The notes below the pieces were generated by a model that saw only the letters and a program-made list of their open reading frames with translations, had not been told where the DNA came from and searched no databases. A program made the translations under genes and the position numbers. From Annona cherimola (taxonomy: Eukaryota; Streptophyta; Magnoliopsida; Magnoliales; Annonaceae), in assembly GCA_030490835.1 (NCBI GenBank), contig CM059971.1, forward strand, positions 2,798,545 to 2,862,544: a stretch of DNA of 64,000 nt. Reading direction: 5' to 3'. This document shows, one piece after another, positions 23,546-35,147 of this stretch. Numbering within the stretch: position 1 is the stretch's first letter; every line of letters begins with the position of its first letter.

Positions 23546-24724
23546 ATTTCCTTTATAATATTTAAATTTTTTATTTAATTAAGTACGAGTTGACATAAAC
23601 TTCATTGCTAATATAAATCAAAAAGGAATCTTCGTGGGTAATCTTAATTTAATATGCTCTATAAGTTGAATAAATTCGATAAAAATTCTAGTATATGTAA
23701 TTTTTAGAACTCTAAATACAAATTAAATATCTAATCGATTTATAAAAAAGCAACCGATTCCTTGGAATTCTAGCTCATAATCACTATATATGCAGTAAAT
23801 ATGTGCTACTTATAATGTTGTATTCAAGCAAATAAAATATTCTTCACCAAAAAAAGAAAATAAAATATTCGTAACATAAAATTGTTAAAAAATCATTTGT
23901 ACGGAATTCAAAGTTCGAAAATAAATATAAACCCATTCATTAAACTCGTAATTGACAATTTTTAAATTTTTCCAAAAAGACCTTATGTAATTTAAATTCG
24001 TATAATTTAGAATTTTCAAATCTTTCTAAAAAATTCTAAAAATCGTTTTCCATATTCTAACCATTCTAAATTATATTTTACCCTTTTTTGGGTTATTACA
24101 TTCATCCTACCCTTTAAAAAGTTTAAAAATTTTGACAGCAGTATATATATCGACTAAATTTTCAGAAACAATTTTTAGAATACAAAAAATGTTTAATATA
24201 TATGTGTATATTTGTGGAAAGTTAAATAAACACGAATGGATTAATATTATTGTTGGTGTTGATTTCCAAAAGATATATTTAAACAAAAATACTTTATTTT
24301 TTGGAATACGTAATTTTCGATCAAAATATTTATAGTATGTAGTAAACGTAAATTAATATCATAGTTAGTTTAGATGTTTTTAATTATCAATTTTGTTGAT
24401 ACAAAATGAATCGTTTTCAGCTTCATATAAACGATTTATCAACATATATTACAAACTATTAATTATCGACTCTAATTTAATGCTCATGCTCGCATTAGAC
24501 TTCAATGCTCACGCTCACATGAGCTCTTTTTTAATTTTCAAATTTTTTTTTTCATTCATATGTGGGTTGAAACATGAACTTTCTGTATTAGGAAATTTTT
24601 TATTTTTTGAATTTTTTAAATATATTTAGTTTTGAAAATGGAAAAAATACGAGCAAATTCTAAAGAAAAATAAGGCCTCATGTGAGCGTTGGATGAAGCC
24701 ATGTAACCAGGGACATTTTTAAAT

Positions 24725-25075
24725 GCACCCGGGTGCATTTAGCTCGCTCAAGTCTATTTAACCCATTTTCTTTTGATATTTTTTATATAATTGTTAATAT
24801 AGGTATATTTAACATATATATCAAGTTTTATCATTTTTGAAGATTTGTAGATATTTTTTAGATGTTTTAAAATTAATGGCATTTTTATAATTCACAAATT
24901 ACAAAACTATCACTAATTTGAAAAAATCCAAAAAAATCTACAAATCTCCAAAAAGGTAAAAATTCATACACATATTAAATACACATAGATTAGCAATGTA
25001 TAAAAAATTTCAAAAAATATAAACAAATAGATTTTTGCACCCATGTGCACCAAAGCTAAGTGTACCCTGGTATTT
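24725..25075. mobile_element. Foldback element, shared core, GCACCCGGGTGCATTTAGCT-type ends
   Basis: The left end AAATGCACCCGGGTGCATTT is answered by TGCACCAAAGCTAAGTGTAC on the right. The core is ATTAATGGCATTTTTATAA and its complement. It has the same end type as the copy split by the hAT-like insertion at 13631-15511. It is non-coding. Confidence 0.65.
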
Positions 25076-26325
25076 TAGATAATGTTCCAATTAACTATAT
25101 ATGTGAAACCCCGTACCCATGCCTTATCCGAATGAATATGCATGCTTAATTTTTTGTTGGTATTTTACATTGTGAAATTACGATATTACACTATGGCACA
25201 TTCAGATTCCCCCTAATATGAAGGGAAATTACCTATGCACACCCTTATACCAGAGGAAATCTTGTAAAAACCTCCATTTAGAGGATATTGTAAAACCCTG
25301 ACATCCGGGGGACTACTATGCAAAAACCCTTCCATGCCGGGGAGGGGACTCCAACAAAGATATGCATGCTTAATTACTTGCATAGTTTTGGGGCCTTGCT
25401 GCTTAGTTGTTGCTTTTAGATTTTTATACAGTACTGTTATATTTTAATATATATATATATAAATGGATTTAGACATTTCTCATAATTTATATATGAATTT
25501 ATTTGTCTAAACAAATTAGCCCATACTCATCATTGATTTTAATGAAATTTATACTTTTAGCTATACAAATAATGGTAAATATAATAGGTTGAGTGAATTT
25601 TTTTATCGATCATCAAAATATTTAAGAAAAAAGTATTACATGGAACCATTTCGATATAACCTTGATATGTAAAAGAGGACTAGCTTAAAATTATATATTT
25701 ATGTATAAATTAAGAAAATTATAACATGTACGTAATTAAACAAGTAAAAGTAAAATTAATATATTATATGTATATGCTGTATAACACCCTGAATCCATCA
25801 AACATACATATAACAGTAACAAATTTCAGTAGAGCAATTGAATAACCTGTAAAAATCATTAAATCAATATAATCGTGGTAAAAAAAATCTCTAGTAGTAT
25901 CCAACGCAGTTTATTTGTATAATTCATTAAACCAGCGCAATCCTTAGAAAGCTCATAATCCGTAAAACTTATTAAATTGGACGAACAAATATATATATAT
26001 ATATAAATTAATTACGGAACTACATTTCTCATTTCATTCGTCAAAATACAGTCGATGATAAATATAATGCACGGTTCCGATTTTTGACATTCATGATTCA
26101 TTTTTTTATGATTTATGGTAATCATATTGCATATCTGACCCTCGGATCATTCAAGATCATGGTCATTTTCTTAATAATGGATGATCTCTCATAAAAAAAA
26201 CATACACCATAGAGTACCTTAACCCCTCTCACGTACAATACTCGCAACTCACTTGCAAAGGCAAATTTATCAAATTAAGTTCCCATACCTGTATTTTAGC
26301 TTAACCAACAAACGTTTTCATTGGC
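25076..26325. other. AT-rich sequence with SINE-tail and dispersed-repeat remnants
   Basis: At 25200-25370 there are tail-like repeats (AGGATATTGTAAAACCCTGA, GGGGAGGGGACTCC) related to the SINE remnant at 16480-16665. From 25430 to 25560 the AT-rich dispersed repeat recurs. No gene is seen up to 26325. Confidence 0.4.
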
Positions 26326-26329
26326 AAAA

Positions 26330-26640
26330 ATGATCTATTAGTAGGTGCTAAGCAAATGACTCGCTTAGTCTGCCTCAAAAAAATATATTTATAACACTTT
26401 TTTTAACTTTTTTCTTCGTACACTTGTTTATATAAATGTATTTAACATATAAATTAAGTTTTACCATTTTTAGATTTGTCAAAAATATATATACACATCC
26501 AAAAATAGTAAAATTTAGTTTGTAGATTAAATACACTTAGATAAACAAGTATATGAAAAAAAAATTTAAAAAGTATTATAAATTAATTTTCTAAGATGGT
26601 TATGCGAACCATTTATTTTGCCCAGACTAATAGGATCATT
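26330..26640. mobile_element. Foldback element, AGTGATCCTATTAGCCC-type ends (copy 1)
   Basis: The right end CCCAGACTAATAGGATCATT matches the type. The arms carry TCTTCGTACACTTGTTTATA and TAGATAAACAAGTATATGAA. The left terminus is degenerate (GCTAAGCAAATGACTCGCTT). It is non-coding. Confidence 0.6.
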
Positions 26641-27114
26641 CCTTATTTAAGTTTACCTCCTTATTAAATTTCTTGACGTGTTCCCACAGAGGGCGTAATT
26701 CAGCTGGATGTCGTCTTGTATTAGGAGTGTGGTCTCCCGCTGCATAGAGTGAAAAATCCGTTGAGCAAAATATAAAAAATATATTTTTGGATGAGTTATA
26801 AATATAACAATAAAAAAAAGGAATTAAGATGTGTTTTTCATGTTTCAAGGTGGAATTGAAAATTGTTGTTGAAATGGCTGGCCTTGATCAGCCATCTAAA
26901 CCGTCGAAGTTGACACACATTAGATGGATGGCATAGATGATTAACTCAAAGTTGCTGTGCAGCTAATTGGCATGCACAAATTAACACTGTATATCTGACA
27001 TAATAACCGATGGATAACAAAAAAGTTCCTGCATTGATGACGTGCATGAAATTAAACAACTAAGCAGTTGCAGATTCAGTTATATAAGATTCCTGACTTA
27101 ATTAAGAGCAATAA

Positions 27115-27478
27115 TCCTGTTCATGCTTATCACACCTTAAAAAATTTATTTTCAACATTTTTTTTATTTTTTCTTCGTACACTTGTTTATTTAGGTGTAT
27201 TTAAAATAAATCAAATTTCACTATTTTTATTTTCAGATTTTTAAATATATACATTTATATATATATATATATGTATTTAAAATAACTATATCTTTAAAAA
27301 TCTCAAAAAAAATATATACATATATCCAAAAATGATGAAACTTAGTTATATATTAAATACACTTAGATAAACAAGTGTACGGAAAAAAATAAATATTGTA
27401 AATAAATTTGTTATTGCGAGCTAAATGAAACATTTGTTTAGCCCAAACTAAACATGATCACTTCCCCTTAGCTAAAGT
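27115..27478. mobile_element. Foldback element, AGTGATCCTATTAGCCC-type ends (copy 2)
   Basis: The left end AATCCTGTTCATGCTTATC and right end AGCCCAAACTAAACATGATC are degenerate forms of the type. The arms (CTTCGTACACTTGTTTATTT and AGATAAACAAGTGTACGGAA) are well kept, and the centre has a TA-rich microsatellite (about 27255-27275). Confidence 0.6.
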
Positions 27479-27584
27479 GTAGGATAATTAGGAATTATTT
27501 CCTAGGCATCAAAATAACAGCAAATGCTTCAAGAACGGCAAACTCACCACACTTTCTCATCAATTCTCATAATCCATCTGTCAA

Positions 27585-27611
27585 AAAATAATAATAATAA
27601 TAATAATAATG
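27585..27611 (+). repeat. AAT trinucleotide microsatellite
   Basis: About eight uninterrupted AAT units lie just upstream of the beta-xylosidase pseudogene, at the place of its former promoter or 5' UTR. Confidence 0.8.
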
Positions 27612-27642
27612 CATTGATACCACAGCACCAAAGCTCATTTCC

Positions 27643-28140
27643 AATGTCGAGCACTGAAGAAATGCCGTCCGTCCATCTTCTCCTCCTTACTGGTCTCGCT
27701 CTCTCCATTGCGTCAGCATCTATGACAATCCGATCCTGCCGACCATCAAATCCTCGCCGTGTTCTCCGATCAGGCGATTCAGATGCAGCCAATTTCACCC
27801 ATTGTCTGCAATCCGGCACGATCTGATTTGAAGGACAGCAACATAACATCCCTTTTGCTTTGTGATCAATCACAGCCGTTCATTGTCCGCATGGCGAACC
27901 TGACCGATCAGATGACGGTGGCCGAGAAGGTGGCCCAGCTGGGAAATGCAGCATTGGGTGTGCCAAGGCTGGGCCTCCCATCCTATCAATGGTGGTCAGA
28001 GATTTTGCATGGGTTTGTCTACTACGGGTAGTGCGGCAAGGTTTGATGATGGTCCTATTCGAGGGGCCACAAGCTTTCCAACAGTCATGGTCACAACAGC
28101 ATCTTTCAACAGCCTTTGTGGAAAGGCATAGGTCAGGTAA
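27643..28140 (+). pseudogene. Beta-xylosidase / alpha-L-arabinofuranosidase (GH3) pseudogene, first exon only
   Basis: The parent family are secreted cell-wall glycosidases of about 770 residues. A signal-peptide-like start (MSSTEEMPSVHLLLLTGLA) is in one frame. The frame must then change near 27760-27800 to read CNPARSD and then MTVAEKVAQLGNAALGVPRL and SYQWWSEILHG, which is the conserved GH3 N-terminal block. It hits a TAG after HGFVYYG at about 28029. A further shift picks up GATSFPTVMVTTASFN (to about 28110), and another picks up LWKGIGQ followed by a GT donor-like site at 28138. At least three frame lesions and the absence of all later exons, including the catalytic Asp region, make it a relic. 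It is probably a duplicated gene fragment. Confidence 0.8.
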
Positions 28141-28535
28141 TTAGTAAAATTAATACTTATGTTGCGGTACATTTTAATTTGGAAATGAATCGTACAAAAA
28201 TCGCTGCAAGAAAAATCAAGGACAACGTGCAAACAAAATATTTTGGCTATATATAAGAAGTTTTCTTTTTATTGTTATAACACTACATCTCATGCCACCA
28301 GGGCCCAGGGGTGTACTATGGTAGTAACATCCATGGCCCATTTCAATAAAGTCAATTGTTCGATTTTCGACATGTGTTGTCAAGGCGCTTTTTTTTTCTA
28401 TTTTATGGGAGTTTTAATTGATGAAATTTTATTACTTTTTTTAGAAAATTGTAAGAATATCTTAGAGCTTAAACGTAATACAAATTGAAATGACTGTAAA
28501 TATATACATAAAAAAATTATATCTCATCATTTCGG

Positions 28536-28905
28536 ACTTCAATTCTATGCTCCCGGTGGGCGCATACACTTAATTTTTTATTTTTTTAAAATTTTTTTAT
28601 AAACTTGTTAGCCCAAGTGTATTTAACGTATATATCAATTTTACCATTTTTGGAGTATTTTAGATATTTATTTTTTATTTTTGAAAATCAGTGGCATTTT
28701 AGTAATTTAAAAATACCTAAAATGCCACTGATTTTCAAAAATCAAAAATAAATATCTAAAATACTCCAAAATAGTAAAAATTTATACACAGATTAAATCC
28801 ACTTGAGCTAATAAGTTTATAAAAAAATTAAAAAAAAATTAAAAAATAACTAAGTATATGCACCCGGGAGCATACTGTGCTGCATACTCACGAGAGCATA
28901 GGACT
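28536..28905. mobile_element. Foldback element, shared core, GCTCCC-type ends (copy 3)
   Basis: The left end TATGCTCCCGGTGGGCGCAT and right end GCACCCGGGAGCATACTGTG are inverted. The core GAAAATCAGTGGCATTTTAG and AAAATGCCACTGATTTTCA is nearly a perfect palindrome. It is about 400 bp downstream of the GH3 relic. Confidence 0.7.
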
Positions 28906-28919
28906 GAAGTCCCATAATT

Positions 28920-29510
28920 TCATATTACAATTAAGCATAAGCTCTTATTTATGTATAACAAAGACAATAAACTCCCACTTATTTATTTGGAGACCACATG
29001 CTCCTTCCTTGTTAGTCGGGAGTGAGCCAGGGCGTTTGGAACCCACGACGCATGGCTGTTGTGCCAGCGTCCCGACTAACCCAAAGTGCGGTTGGCGGGT
29101 GTATATATACATAAGAAGTTTGTCAAGCTACTTAAGTAATGGATATTAAGATATAAGCATTGTTGTACAAGTTACCTCAATATAAACCTATTTAAAAAGT
29201 TATATAATGCTCTCTGTCACTATGCATGTTACTTTATTTGCGACGTTTATCCTTGCGAGTTTTATCAGATTATTCTTCTGCTTTATTTAATTAGTTTTCA
29301 TGATTAGATTTATCTTAATTGAAGAGTATATTAATTGACATTGTCTTATCAATTTTTATATCAATCTAGTTTATATTTCAAGATCTGGCCCCACAAGAAG
29401 AGAAATATAAACCACTATGAAACTCCTAAAAATATTTTTCAGGTTATCTTTATTTTTCAAAAGATTCTTGAATTTTCTTAATTTAATTGGGTTAATATCA
29501 ACAGTTTTGA
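28920..29510. other. Intergenic sequence
   Basis: This stretch holds no gene. The block at 28960-29110 is less AT-rich and open in one plus frame, but without recognisable content. Confidence 0.35.
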
Positions 29511-29790
29511 TAGTTTGGATATGAGAGAAATTTAGAATTTTTGATGAAAATTTTTTGTATAAAAGTTTTTTAAATGAAAAAATGATGCAATGTGATGGGG
29601 TTAATAATTAACAGTAAAGAGAATAAAGCTAAAATAAATAGATTAAATGTATTAGTAATTATGTACAAATGATTGAAAAGTAGGGTAGCTTTATAGGAAA
29701 AATGAAGAAATAATTAAATATTAGAATAATTATAGAGAATGAAAAGTTTTAATGGAACAAGTTTTTGGTAAAAACAAACATACCTTAAGA
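29511..29790 (-). repeat. MITE, family B, copy 5 (reverse orientation)
   Basis: It reads as the reverse complement of the other copies (ATGATTGAAAAGTAGGGTAG, AATAGATTAAATG) and ends AAACAAACATACCTTAAG. Confidence 0.55.
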
Positions 29791-29811
29791 GTCCAATTTA
29801 AACGTACAGGT

Positions 29812-30085
29812 GCAAGATCCTTTTTTTTATTTTTTATTTTTTTATAAAATCGTTTATCTAAGTATAGTAATTTATATATTAAATTTTGTTATTATATATT
29901 TATTTTAAAAAAAGGGAGTTTTAGTTATTTTAAATTATTAAAATACCCTTGCTGAAATTAAAAAATATCTGTACACATTTTTTAAAAATAATCAAACTTA
30001 ATTTATAGATTAATACACTTAAATTAATAATTTATAATAAAAATTTAAAAATAAGTTTTGTACCTAAGTACACTTAAAGTTTCAA
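29812..30085. mobile_element. Degenerate foldback element, shared arm wording
   Basis: The arms AAATCGTTTATCTAAGTATA and TACACTTAAATTAATAATTT keep the family order around a degenerate core (GGGAGTTTTAGTTATT and AAATACCCTTGCTGA). The outer ends (GGTGCAAGATCC and GTACCTAAGTACACTT) are weak. Confidence 0.45.
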
Positions 30086-30494
30086 AGCATTAGAGTGAGA
30101 TACAGTGTTGGCGATGCAGTGCACAAAGTATACTACACTATTTTTCTTTTTTTTTTGAATTTTTTCAAATCGTATGTTGGCACAAGCAGGATGTTGCCAT
30201 ATATGTAGTTTTTATATCTTATTAATATTTTTAAATATTTTATTTCATGTTTTACAAATAAAAAATCATTTCTCATGTACCAATAGAAAATAAGACACAT
30301 GAAAAATGACTTATTTTAAAATTTTCAAAAAATGTATGCTTTGAAACTGCACTATATATTTCAAATTTAAAAAATTAGTTTCCTCCCATTCCCCTCCAAT
30401 TTCGGATGAGGAAGAAGGGATGTCACTGCAATGAGATCCTCCAAAAGAATTATCTACATATAAACAATTTACAATATTGTTGGGTGGGTTTTTT

Positions 30495-30858
30495 GGGTTC
30501 TAGTTGTATGCTCCCGAGAGCATACAACACTCAATACTCCTAGGGGCATACACCCATTTTTATTGTTTTGAAATTTTTTTTATAAAACTGTTAATCTCAG
30601 TGTATTTAACATCTGTATCAATTTTTACTATTTTTGGAGTATTTTAAATATTTATTTTTTATTTTTGAAAATCACCACTGATTTTCAAAAATAAAAAATA
30701 AATATATAAAATATTCCAAAAATAGTAAAAATTGATACAAATGTTAAATACACTTAGATTAACAGTTTTATAGAAAAAATTTCAAAAAAAATTGATGTAT
30801 GCACTCGAGAGCATTGAGCGGTGTATGCTCCTGGAAGTATACGATCAACGTCCGGGCT
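30495..30858. mobile_element. Foldback element, shared core, GCTCCC-type ends (copy 4)
   Basis: The left end TTGTATGCTCCCGAGAGCAT and right end TGTATGCTCCTGGAAGTATA frame long arms (TTAATCTCAGTGTATTTAAC and ACACTTAGATTAACAGTTTT). The core has a small central deletion, so AAAATCACCACTGATTTTC is directly palindromic. Minus-strand open frames at 30754-31032 lie partly in this element and are not genes. Confidence 0.7.
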
Positions 30859-31195
30859 TTCCCACCACGGCACCACCACAGATTCATTTCTCCATTGTCT
30901 GCAGCAAACCTTACCATGGCATTCGCCACCTGATTCCCACAATACATTTTTAGGCATGTGATATATCCCGATTCCCATCCCTCCATCATGACTTGGATGC
31001 AACTCATCATCACCATAAATATATACGTGCAATCGAGGTTAATTACATAGAAGCTATTTCATATCATTTATCTTATCTCACCTTGATAATTGACATTTAG
31101 CATCATTCAAATTAAACATGTGCATGGGCTATATTTTCTTAAATATTTATATAAATTATAAAAAATTCTTATACTTATTCAAATATATATAAAGG

Positions 31196-31598
31196 GAAGT
31201 GATCCTATTAGCCCGGGTTAAGCAAATAGTTCACTTAGTCCACTAGAAAAAACTTATTTAAAACACTTATTTATTATTTTTTTCCTTCGTGCACTTATTT
31301 ATCTAGGTGTATTTAACATCTAAATCAAATTTTATTTTTTTTATATCTGTATATATTTTTTTTTAAGATTTTTAAACATAGATGTATTTTAAATACATAT
31401 ACACACAAAGATATTTTAAAAACTTAAAAAAATATATACACATGTTCAAAAATGGTAAAACTTAGTTTATATGTTAAATACACTCAAATAAATAAGTGTA
31501 TAAAGGAAAAACAAAAAATATGTGTTTTAAATGAGTTTTTTGAGGTGGGCTAAGCGAGCTATTTACTTAGCCCAGGCTAACAAGATCATTCCTTATAT
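31196..31598. mobile_element. Foldback element, AGTGATCCTATTAGCCC-type ends (copy 3)
   Basis: The ends are long inverted repeats: GTGATCCTATTAGCCCGGGT with AGCAAATAGTTCACTTAG on the left, and GCTATTTACTTAGCCCAGGC with AACAAGATCATTCC on the right. The arms carry TTATCTAGGTGTATTTAACA and ACACTCAAATAAATAAGTGT. It is the most complete copy of this end type. Confidence 0.7.
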
Positions 31599-31831
31599 AT
31601 AATTATGAAAATTGCTTATGTCTATTCAAATATGCATTAGAATGTAATAACATTTTGTATATAACTAAGTTACATTGTGCCGATTACATGAAGCCCATTT
31701 ATTTTCCTCATATGATTGATGCGAAATTCAATTTATCCATTTTATTTAACATCATTTGCTTAGCTTTAAACCAAGTTTCATCTAAATAAGGATATATACA
31801 GGATATACTTGCTTAAATATATATTCATATA

Positions 31832-32422
31832 TGTCACACACAGACGCAGTAAAGCGACCATTGGGCCTGACACACAGAGCACATAGACCCAGAAAATGTC
31901 CATTGGGCCTATGAGTTATGGGCCTCAAGTGTAATATTGTCCTCTCTGGCCTAGCAACTTAGCCGCATGGCTTTAAAGCGCGTCACACCATATTGAACTT
32001 AAGACTCGCTTATAAACTATTAGGAACTTTCTACCTTTTTCGATGCGGAATTCGGTTCTAGCCTGTTACAAGCCCACCAGCTTTCGCCTAGTTAGTTTTC
32101 AAACCACAACCCAACTCTGGGCTTCTGTCTGCAATCCTGACTTTCACTGGTTCAACTCTCCGAACCACATCTACTGGAGGGGGAGACACTCTGATACCAC
32201 TTGTCACACACAGACCTAGAAAAAGCGACCATTGGGCCTGACGCACAGAGTACACAGATCCAGAAAATGTCCATTGGGCCTATGGCCTATAGGCCTCACA
32301 GTATGACATTGTCCGCTCTGGCCTGGCAGCTTAGCCGCGCGGCTTTAAAACGCGTCACACCATATTGAACTTGAGACCCACTTCTAAACTACCATGAACT
32401 TTCTCACATTTTCAATGTGGGA
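31832..32422 (-). mobile_element. TRIM (terminal-repeat retrotransposon in miniature)
   Basis: Two direct repeats of about 220 bp (31832-32050 and 32202-32422) begin TGTCACACACAGAC and share GCGACCATTGGGCCTGAC, GGCTTTAAA and CGTCACACCATATTGAACTT. The 150-bp interior carries CTCTGATACCAC next to the right repeat. On the minus strand this reads GTGGTATCAGAG, the initiator-tRNA primer-binding site used by many plant retroelements. The element therefore runs on the minus strand, with repeat, primer site, short non-coding interior and repeat. It has no coding capacity. The repeats differ at many sites, so it is old. Confidence 0.75.
32189..32200 (-). other. Primer-binding site of the TRIM
   Basis: On the minus strand the bases read GTGGTATCAGAG, immediately inside the terminal repeat. 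This is complementary to the 3' end of initiator methionine tRNA, as is usual for plant copia-type and TRIM elements. Confidence 0.7.
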
Positions 32423-33479
32423 TAAAATAATAAAATAATGGCCCAAATAAAATTTAATTAAATGATAAAATAATAATTTAATTTAATATCTTAAAAATTA
32501 GGCCTCAAATGCAAAATCAAAGACTAAATTATAAAATGGTTAAATCCATTCATATATACATTATAATATAACAATAATTCATTGAAATGTTGATTTCTAT
32601 GTTAATAGATATGTATAACTTGCAAATAAATATTAAAAAGTAATAATTCTTCATGAATGTACGCCGAAAGCATGTTTCCTGTGCGTTCCTTACTCGTAAT
32701 AGTTGTATTTTTATTGAAACACTTAAGAATAGACAACGGAATTTTCCTCCTCCATCTTAAGTTCGGATATATTATTTTCAAGTTTTTTTATATTATATTG
32801 TACTGAAAACACTTTAATTTTCTAGTATCATTAGGCATGCCCATTTAAAATGATCAAAAATCAACTACTAAAATATTTTAATATTAAATATCACTTTTAA
32901 AGTTATATTTTTAATATTAAAACCAACTAAAATATTATTCATACATAGGTAAACAATTCTATAAAGTATTTTTATATTATAATGTATATGTGAATGGATA
33001 TAAGCATTTTTCATAATATGTACGAGCATATATTTTTTAAAGTAAATGTAAGCTATACACACATTTGATTTTGATAAAATTTGATATTTGAGCTAACAAA
33101 TGATGTTAAATATAATATTGAATAAAGTAGATTTTCAACCCATTATTAAAATTTTAGAAACGAAAGATATTACATGAAATCACTTTTGGTTACTGATAGC
33201 CTGATAAATAATAAGATACTATATGGATATTTTGCACCAATTTAAGTGGATAATTACGTGATGCTAATACAAAAATTGATTTAAAATATGTGTTTGTAAT
33301 ATTTGGGTATTAAAAATTAATTTAAAAAAAAATGCAATAGTTTCGTGATATTTTGGTGTGAAATTGAATAATTATTTATTTTTGCAAAATTAATTGAGCA
33401 TGCAATAATTTTAAATGAAGTAGCCTATAAAATTAATTAGAAACTTCTTTTTGATTGATCATACAAATTACATTTTATT
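32423..33479. other. AT-rich sequence with dispersed repeats
   Basis: Two copies of the AT-rich dispersed repeat (about 32530-32650 and 32850-33040) are present. No gene is seen. Confidence 0.4.
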
Positions 33480-33660
33480 TAGGGTGTGTTTGGTAAATAG
33501 CAAAAAATGTCAAGCTAAAACTTTTCAATCTAAAATTTTCACAATCGACGATTATCTTATTTTTTAACCATTTATTTATATTTTCTTATATAACTGTCAT
33601 ACTTTTCAATCATTTTTACAGAACTACCTAAAGTTTTATAACTTCCCAAACATATCTCTA
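33480..33660 (+). repeat. MITE, family B, copy 6 (partial)
   Basis: The left end AGGGTGTGTTTGGTAAATAG is well preserved, followed by AAACTTTTCAATCTAAAATT. The middle is deleted and the right end CCCAAACATATCTCTA adjoins the start of the first copia duplication unit. Confidence 0.6.
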
Positions 33661-35147
33661 ATATTATAATCAAATTCAATAATCCTTACACAAAAGATAA
33701 TAAAATCCTTTTTTTCTACAGAGACTACATGCTCTTAGCATTTATACAAGAGAGAAATGCTCGGCAGTGCGGCCAGGTGCAAATTAATTAGAAAAGTTAC
33801 ATCAACTTAATTCAATTTAATCCAATCGTCCAAGATTTATCACAATTCATCAATCCAACGACAGCCTACCAATACAAGCAAATAACAAGCGGCTAACCAT
33901 TCATCAGTTGGCTAGAAAATCCAATGGATTTGTAGCCCTTAAGAAAATTTCCAGTCGTGGGGCCCACCATAAAATTAATGCAGCAGCGTAAGTTGGCAGT
34001 CAATCATGCATGTGAACCGTCCATCAAACCATTAAATTCCAGCCGCATAAAATTCACGGCATGCGCAGCTAGTAAAATTCAGGTCATCCATGCCGACACA
34101 TGCGCGGATTATACGTACGCAACAAAAGTACGTTTGGGCACAATATACATGCGTACTCTGCTCGCTCTTGCCTCTTACAGTTTGCCACTTAATTGCAGCC
34201 CATTTTTTAGCCCAAAAACAGCTAGGCCCACTTTTGCACTTGGGCTAGGCTTACCTCAAGCTCACCCGTAGCCCAAACCAACAGTATATTATCCTGTCCG
34301 ATCCAGCAGCCCAGCCCATCCGAATTCTAGCCCCCAGCGGTGGACACGTGGCATGCATACAACTGCCCAAATTGTATTTAACATAATTTTTGATCCTGTT
34401 ATCCAATTTGGATGATCTAATAGTAAAGTTTTTTATGTTTTTGGATATTCTGGATCAAATGAAAAGGTCTGATCAAGCCAATATGTCCAAAAAAATTAGT
34501 TTTATGAATTTTATGTATATGCATGCAAATTTTGTATTATATGTGCAATTAATTCATGTAGTTAGTTTATGAAAATTTAGAAGCAACTTGTGACTAATTT
34601 TCATGTATTCATGATTTGTTGCTTTCGATCAAAACTTTAAATTAACCTGTTGTCATGCAAAATTCAATTTTTGGATCTTTTAGAATTTAAAATTCAAATA
34701 ATAGTACAAATATTCTTTATGAATGTCTGATATTTTAAAATAAATTAATTGAAATAACATGCTACTAAAGTAGTCTCTCTTGTGTAAGTTAATTTATTTT
34801 TGAAACATTAAGAAGATTGTATGAGTATAATTCATGCGAATTTTAATCGACCCAAAGGAAGGTTAATTTTTGGCCAAATTACATGCACACGTGTGGTAAT
34901 AAATATGTGATAATTATTTGATTTTTCATGTGAATTGTAAGTCGATCTAAAAAAAGCTTATTATTTGATAGGATTTTATTGTCAATATTTGATTACTACA
35001 ACAAAAGTACCACTTATAAGTTAATATTTTTGTCCAAAGACTAGATATTAATGTTGTGTCAGGTATCTTATGATGGGTTTTGCCATTATTTGAATTTTAC
35101 TTTGGTTTTATATGAAACTCATGTGAATATGCTGTTTTGTTCTATTT

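Larger units (their letters stand above)
20894..23922. repeat. Large inverted repeat, arms about 750 bp
   Basis: The left arm (20894-21645) is repeated in reverse complement at 23170-23922 with high identity by eye (both include TCGAACTTTGAATTCCGTAC and GATCGGTCTCAAATGA-type wording). The inner end of each arm is a foldback element with the GATCGGTCT end type. A third, direct copy of the outer 250 bp sits at 21656-21905 just inside the left arm. The spacer also holds a family G MITE (22573-23169). It may be a large foldback transposon or the product of inverted duplication; no transposase is seen. Confidence 0.65.
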
